DNA of 64,000 nt from Acidisoma silvae. Its GTDB lineage: Bacteria > Pseudomonadota > Alphaproteobacteria > Acetobacterales > Acetobacteraceae. Numbering within the stretch: the stretch's first letter is position 1; every line of letters starts with the position of its first letter. This document shows, in pieces, positions 61,430 to 64,000 of the stretch. The notes beneath the pieces are model-generated. The model saw only the letters and a program-made list of their open reading frames with translations. It did no database searches and was not told the DNA's origin. The DNA lies in NCBI RefSeq assembly GCF_020618775.1, contig NZ_JAESVB010000001.1, forward strand, positions 372,001 to 436,000. The letters run 5' to 3'. The position numbers and the translations under genes were made by a program.

Positions 61430-62668
61430 ATGGCCGCTGGGCGGCGCAGTCTTTTGGGCGGATTGGCCGCCGGTCTTGCCGCGACGGCGATCCCGGAGGT
61501 TACGCGCGCCGCGACGCCGCAGCGCAAGGCGGACGACCGTATCGTCATGGGTGCGCTGTTTCCCTTGACCGGGCCGCTGGCGACGCTCGGCAATGAATGC
61601 TTGCGCGGCGTGCAACTGGCGACCGACCTCTGCAATGCCGGCGGCGGGCTCTTCGGCAAGCAGATCAATCTCGTGCAGGGCGATGCTGCCGACCCGGACC
61701 GTGCCGTCGCCGCCGCGCGCAGTATGATTTCCGACCAGCAGCCGGTTCTGATCTTCGGCACCGGCGACAGCGCGCTCAGCCTCGGTGCCAGTGAAGCGAG
61801 CGAAGGGTCGGGCGTACCCTATTGGGAACTCAGCGCGACCATGCCTTCGGTCACCACGCGCGGCTTCCACTATCTGCTGCGTATCTGCGACACCGAGAAC
61901 GGCACCGCCGACCGCGCGCTGGAAGCGGCGCAACATCTGATCGCGCCCGCCCTTGGCCGAACCACCGAAACCCTGTCTGTAACCCTGCTCTATTCCGATG
62001 GCGCCAGCGGCATGGCGCTGCTGCCGCTGATCGCCGCCGCCGCCCAGCGGCGCGGCATGGCCGCGCCCATGACGATTGCCTATCAGTCCGAAGACGCCGA
62101 TTTTACCGCCGTCACCGCGCGCCTTGCCGCCATGCAGCCGGATGTGCTGATCCATTTCGGCTCCAGCGAGGACGTGGTTCTGCTGCATGCGGCGCTGGCA
62201 AACCGGCGCTGGCGTCCGCGCGCCATGATCGGCGCATCCTCGCCCTATGGGTCACGCGATACCGCCATGATGGTGGGGCCGGCGATGGAAGGCACGCTCG
62301 CCATTGGCGTCGCGCCGTACAGCATCGACGCGCGCCTGGCCCCGGATGCGGCGATGGTCGCGACGCTGTATGAGCAGCAATTCGGGGCCGCGCCGCGTTC
62401 CGGCCTCAGCCTGTCGCATTTTGCCGGGGCGGGGCTGTGTTTCGATACGCTGCGCCTGGCCAAGACGACGGACAAGGACAAGGTGCTGGCCGTCGTGCAG
62501 GGGCTGGGTCTGGCTGAGGGCACGCTCGCCAACGGCTGGGGCGCTCTGTTCGGGCCAGGTGGCCAGAATCTGCGCGCCTTCACCTCGCTGGCGCAATGGC
62601 AGAATGGGCGGCTCGTCTCGCTGCTGCCCAAGGACGGTGCCTCGGGCCGCTTCCGTCTGAGGGTCTAA
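61430..62668 (+). CDS. ABC-type branched-chain amino acid/amide binding protein
   Basis: A 412-residue periplasmic binding protein of the type I (LivJ-like) fold. A twin-arginine style signal (GRRSLLGGLAAGLAATAIPE) leads into IVMGALFPLTGPLATLGNECLRG and a DAADPDRAVAAARSMIS segment. ATG 61430 follows CGGGAG nine bases upstream; an earlier start at 61388 would disrupt the signal. No permease or ATPase genes adjoin it, so ligand and transporter are unknown. Confidence 0.88.
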   Translation: MAAGRRSLLGGLAAGLAATAIPEVTRAATPQRKADDRIVMGALFPLTGPLATLGNECLRGVQLATDLCNAGGGLFGKQINLVQGDAADPDRAVAAARSMISDQQPVLIFGTGDSALSLGASEASEGSGVPYWELSATMPSVTTRGFHYLLRICDTENGTADRALEAAQHLIAPALGRTTETLSVTLLYSDGASGMALLPLIAAAAQRRGMAAPMTIAYQSEDADFTAVTARLAAMQPDVLIHFGSSEDVVLLHAALANRRWRPRAMIGASSPYGSRDTAMMVGPAMEGTLAIGVAPYSIDARLAPDAAMVATLYEQQFGAAPRSGLSLSHFAGAGLCFDTLRLAKTTDKDKVLAVVQGLGLAEGTLANGWGALFGPGGQNLRAFTSLAQWQNGRLVSLLPKDGASGRFRLRV

Positions 62669-62783
62669 CCGGCGATCGGTCGGCATCACGTTTCGCTGAA
62701 ATGCGGCGCGTGCAGGCCCCCGATGGCGTTGGAAAAGCGGCGAAATCCCTAGCTGCTGTTCATCACAAACAGGGGTGTTCGTC

Positions 62784-62954
62784 ATGCTGAAATGGGCGAT
62801 CATTTTCGCGATCGTTGCCATCATCGCCGCAGCGCTGGGCTTTACCGGCGTTGCAGGCGCGGCGGCTGCCATCGCGAAGCTATTGTTCTTCGTCTTCCTG
62901 GTTATCTTTCTTGTCTTCCTGGTCCTGTCGATCACGGCAGCACGGCAATTATAG
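62784..62954 (+). CDS. DUF1328 small membrane protein
   Basis: A 56-residue hydrophobic protein ([20 protein letters not shown], then [20 protein letters not shown] and [10 protein letters not shown], ending TAARQL) with two TM helices and the FTGVAGAAA turn of DUF1328/YtjA. Translated here directly from the sequence. CAGGGGTG lies about seven bases upstream of the ATG. Function unknown; relatives are often stress-induced. A strong terminator follows by 27 bases. Confidence 0.9.
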   Translation: MLKWAIIFAIVAIIAAALGFTGVAGAAAAIAKLLFFVFLVIFLVFLVLSITAARQL

Positions 62955-63263
62955 AAAGCTAATTCCTAACGCCTGAATAGGAAAAGCGCAGTCGCTGCCA
63001 GCGACTGCGCTTTTTTGTTGTGCGCACCGTGTATTGCGAATCTTTGCTCTGTCGTGATCGGTTTAGAGACGATTTTCAGCCGGAATTGCCTTCCCCTGTC
63101 TTACTTCCTCCATAGACTTATGAGCAAAGAAGGCATGTCGCGGTCACCCGCGGCAGCAGGCGGAATGGGCGGCGGCCGATCCGGGCCGCGGTCTGGAATT
63201 CTATTTGCATGACGGCAGGCACCGCCCCACGGGGCGGATGGTTGAGCCCCGGGACTTCGGACG
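62955..63263. other. 309-bp intergenic region before the ClC gene
   Basis: Holds the terminator at 62982-63016, then about 250 bases without a supported gene. A hairpin CCGCCCC-AC-GGGGCGG lies at 63223-63238 without a T-run. A 30-codon frame from ATG 63120 exists, but its sequence is low-complexity and I do not call it. Confidence 0.5.
62982..63016 (+). terminator. Intrinsic terminator after the DUF1328 gene
   Basis: AAAAGCGCAGTCGC (62982-62995) pairs with GCGACTGCGCTTTT (63001-63014), a 14-base perfect stem with loop TGCCA and a six-T run. Confidence 0.95.
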
Positions 63264-64000
63264 ATGTCGACGCGCACCTGGCCAGGCCGCAGCCGCCGCC
63301 AACAATGGGGAGACTGGGTTCTCCACGCCCCGCAGACCTTGCGGGCCCTGGTCCGCGCGGACGAAATCTGGCTGACCGTGCTGGCCGCCGTCGTTGGCAT
63401 CGGCGCCGGCATCATCGTCGTCACCATGAACGGCACCATCCAGCTTCTGCATGAAACGCTATTCCAAATTCCCAGCGGCGGCCGGCTGAGTTCAGCCTCC
63501 GAAATCGCCTTGCCCCGGCTATTGCTGGTGCCCAGCCTGGGCGGGCTTCTTCTTGGTCTCTTCGGGCTGGCGCTGGCGCGCTGGCGCCCGCATCGCGCCA
63601 TCGATCCGATCGAGGCCAATGCGCTGTATGGCGGCCGCATGTCGGTCATCGACAGCATCATCGTCTGCGCGCAGACGCTGCTCTCCTGCGGGGTCGGCGC
63701 CTCGGTCGGCCTGGAAGCGGGCTATACCCAGATGGGATCGGCCATCGCCTCCTGGCTTGGGCGCAGCTTCCGCCTGCGGCGCACAGATTTGCGGCTGATG
63801 GTCGGCTGCGGCGCGGCCGGGGCCATCGGCGCCGCCTTCAATGCGCCGCTGGCCGGCGCCTTCTACGGTATCGAACTGGTCATCGGCACCTACACGATCG
63901 GCAATCTGGCGCCGGTCGTGGTGGCGTCGCTCAGCGCTGTCTTCGTCGAGCGCGGCCTGCATGGCGGCATCGACGGGTTCAGCCTGCTGCTGCCGGATAG
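63264..64000 (+). CDS. ClC-family chloride channel/transporter, cut by window end
   Basis: The first 245 residues of a ClC protein, translated here from ATG 63264; an in-frame TGA at 63243 rules out earlier starts. Helices include WLTVLAAVVGIGAGIIVV and a segment at about residue 85 (LLLVPSLGGLLLGLFGLALA). CGVGASVGLEAGYTQMGSA corresponds to the usual GSGGSLGREGPxVQ filter, keeping the gating Glu, and FNAPLAGAFYGIEL is the canonical FNAPLAGxxFxxE. The first filter GSGIP is replaced by AIDPIEAN, so ion selectivity may differ. The reading frame is open at the last base of the window. Confidence 0.87.
   Translation, partial: MSTRTWPGRSRRQQWGDWVLHAPQTLRALVRADEIWLTVLAAVVGIGAGIIVVTMNGTIQLLHETLFQIPSGGRLSSASEIALPRLLLVPSLGGLLLGLFGLALARWRPHRAIDPIEANALYGGRMSVIDSIIVCAQTLLSCGVGASVGLEAGYTQMGSAIASWLGRSFRLRRTDLRLMVGCGAAGAIGAAFNAPLAGAFYGIELVIGTYTIGNLAPVVVASLSAVFVERGLHGGIDGFSLLLPD

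Noticed and set aside
1-64000. tRNA, rRNA, insertion sequences, prophage or integrase
   Set aside because: Intergenic gaps were read for tRNA arm patterns and all larger frames for transposase or phage motifs; none was found.

Overview
The window is high-GC, gene-dense chromosomal DNA from an alphaproteobacterium, most likely Rhodospirillales and possibly Acetobacteraceae. This placement is an inference. It rests on a dusB-ntrB-ntrC-ntrY-ntrX operon, an alphaproteobacterial-type LexA box (GTTC-N7-GTTC) in front of dnaE2, a DUF1674 (SdhAF4-like) protein, a MotB-like/ExbB-like envelope pair, and general gene content. I see no rRNA, tRNA, CRISPR array, transposase or prophage. Almost all genes are ordinary core genes. 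The less ordinary parts are the left edge, the 31.8-32.5 kb locus and the 39.6-44.1 kb operon.

Layout. 0-1.4 kb: a large perfect inverted repeat between divergent promoters and an AAA-type ATPase with a winged-helix tail. 1.4-4.9 kb: glycosyltransferase, heparinase II/III-family protein, RNA cyclic phosphodiesterase. 5-11 kb: a small secreted proline-rich protein, a formate/nitrite-type channel, mltG, and the fatty acid synthesis cluster fabD-fabG-acpP-fabF. 11-17.1 kb: EVE and YciI proteins, then the cytochrome c maturation operon ccmCDEFGHI, which lacks ccmA and ccmB here. 17.3-23.2 kb: DUF1674, dnaQ-coaE-aroE-secB, a histidine phosphatase, a Tim44-like protein and mltA. 23.1-29 kb: two MFS transporters flanking dnaE2, with a LexA box in the dnaE2/MFS divergent promoter. 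29-35.5 kb: tyrS, anmK, a secreted protein of 15-residue tandem repeats, pirin, panC and a slipin-xylA pair.

36-44.1 kb: an SDR, yicC-gmk, a small lipoprotein, then a leftward operon of an OmpA-like proline-rich protein, an ExbB/MotA-like channel protein, a MotB-like OmpA-domain protein and a solitary DNA methyltransferase. The channel pair keeps the key proton-channel features (an Asp just before the single TM helix of the MotB-like partner, and TolQ/ExbB-type threonines), so this looks like a proton-driven envelope machine with a methyltransferase at its 3' end. 44.2-48.7 kb: an MHS-type transporter, inositol monophosphatase, efp overlapped by an epmB-like aminomutase gene, and ispF. 48.7-56.2 kb: dusB and the two nitrogen-type two-component systems. 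56.3-64 kb: a DUF815 ATPase, yajC, sodB, a phytoene-synthase-like protein, an alpha/beta hydrolase, a quinone oxidoreductase, a periplasmic binding protein, a DUF1328 micro-membrane protein and a ClC-family channel cut by the window end.

I do not see a clear new defence island or mobile system. The best candidates for something undescribed are the 15-residue repeat protein, the stator-like operon carrying a methyltransferase, and the ATPase with its palindromic control region.
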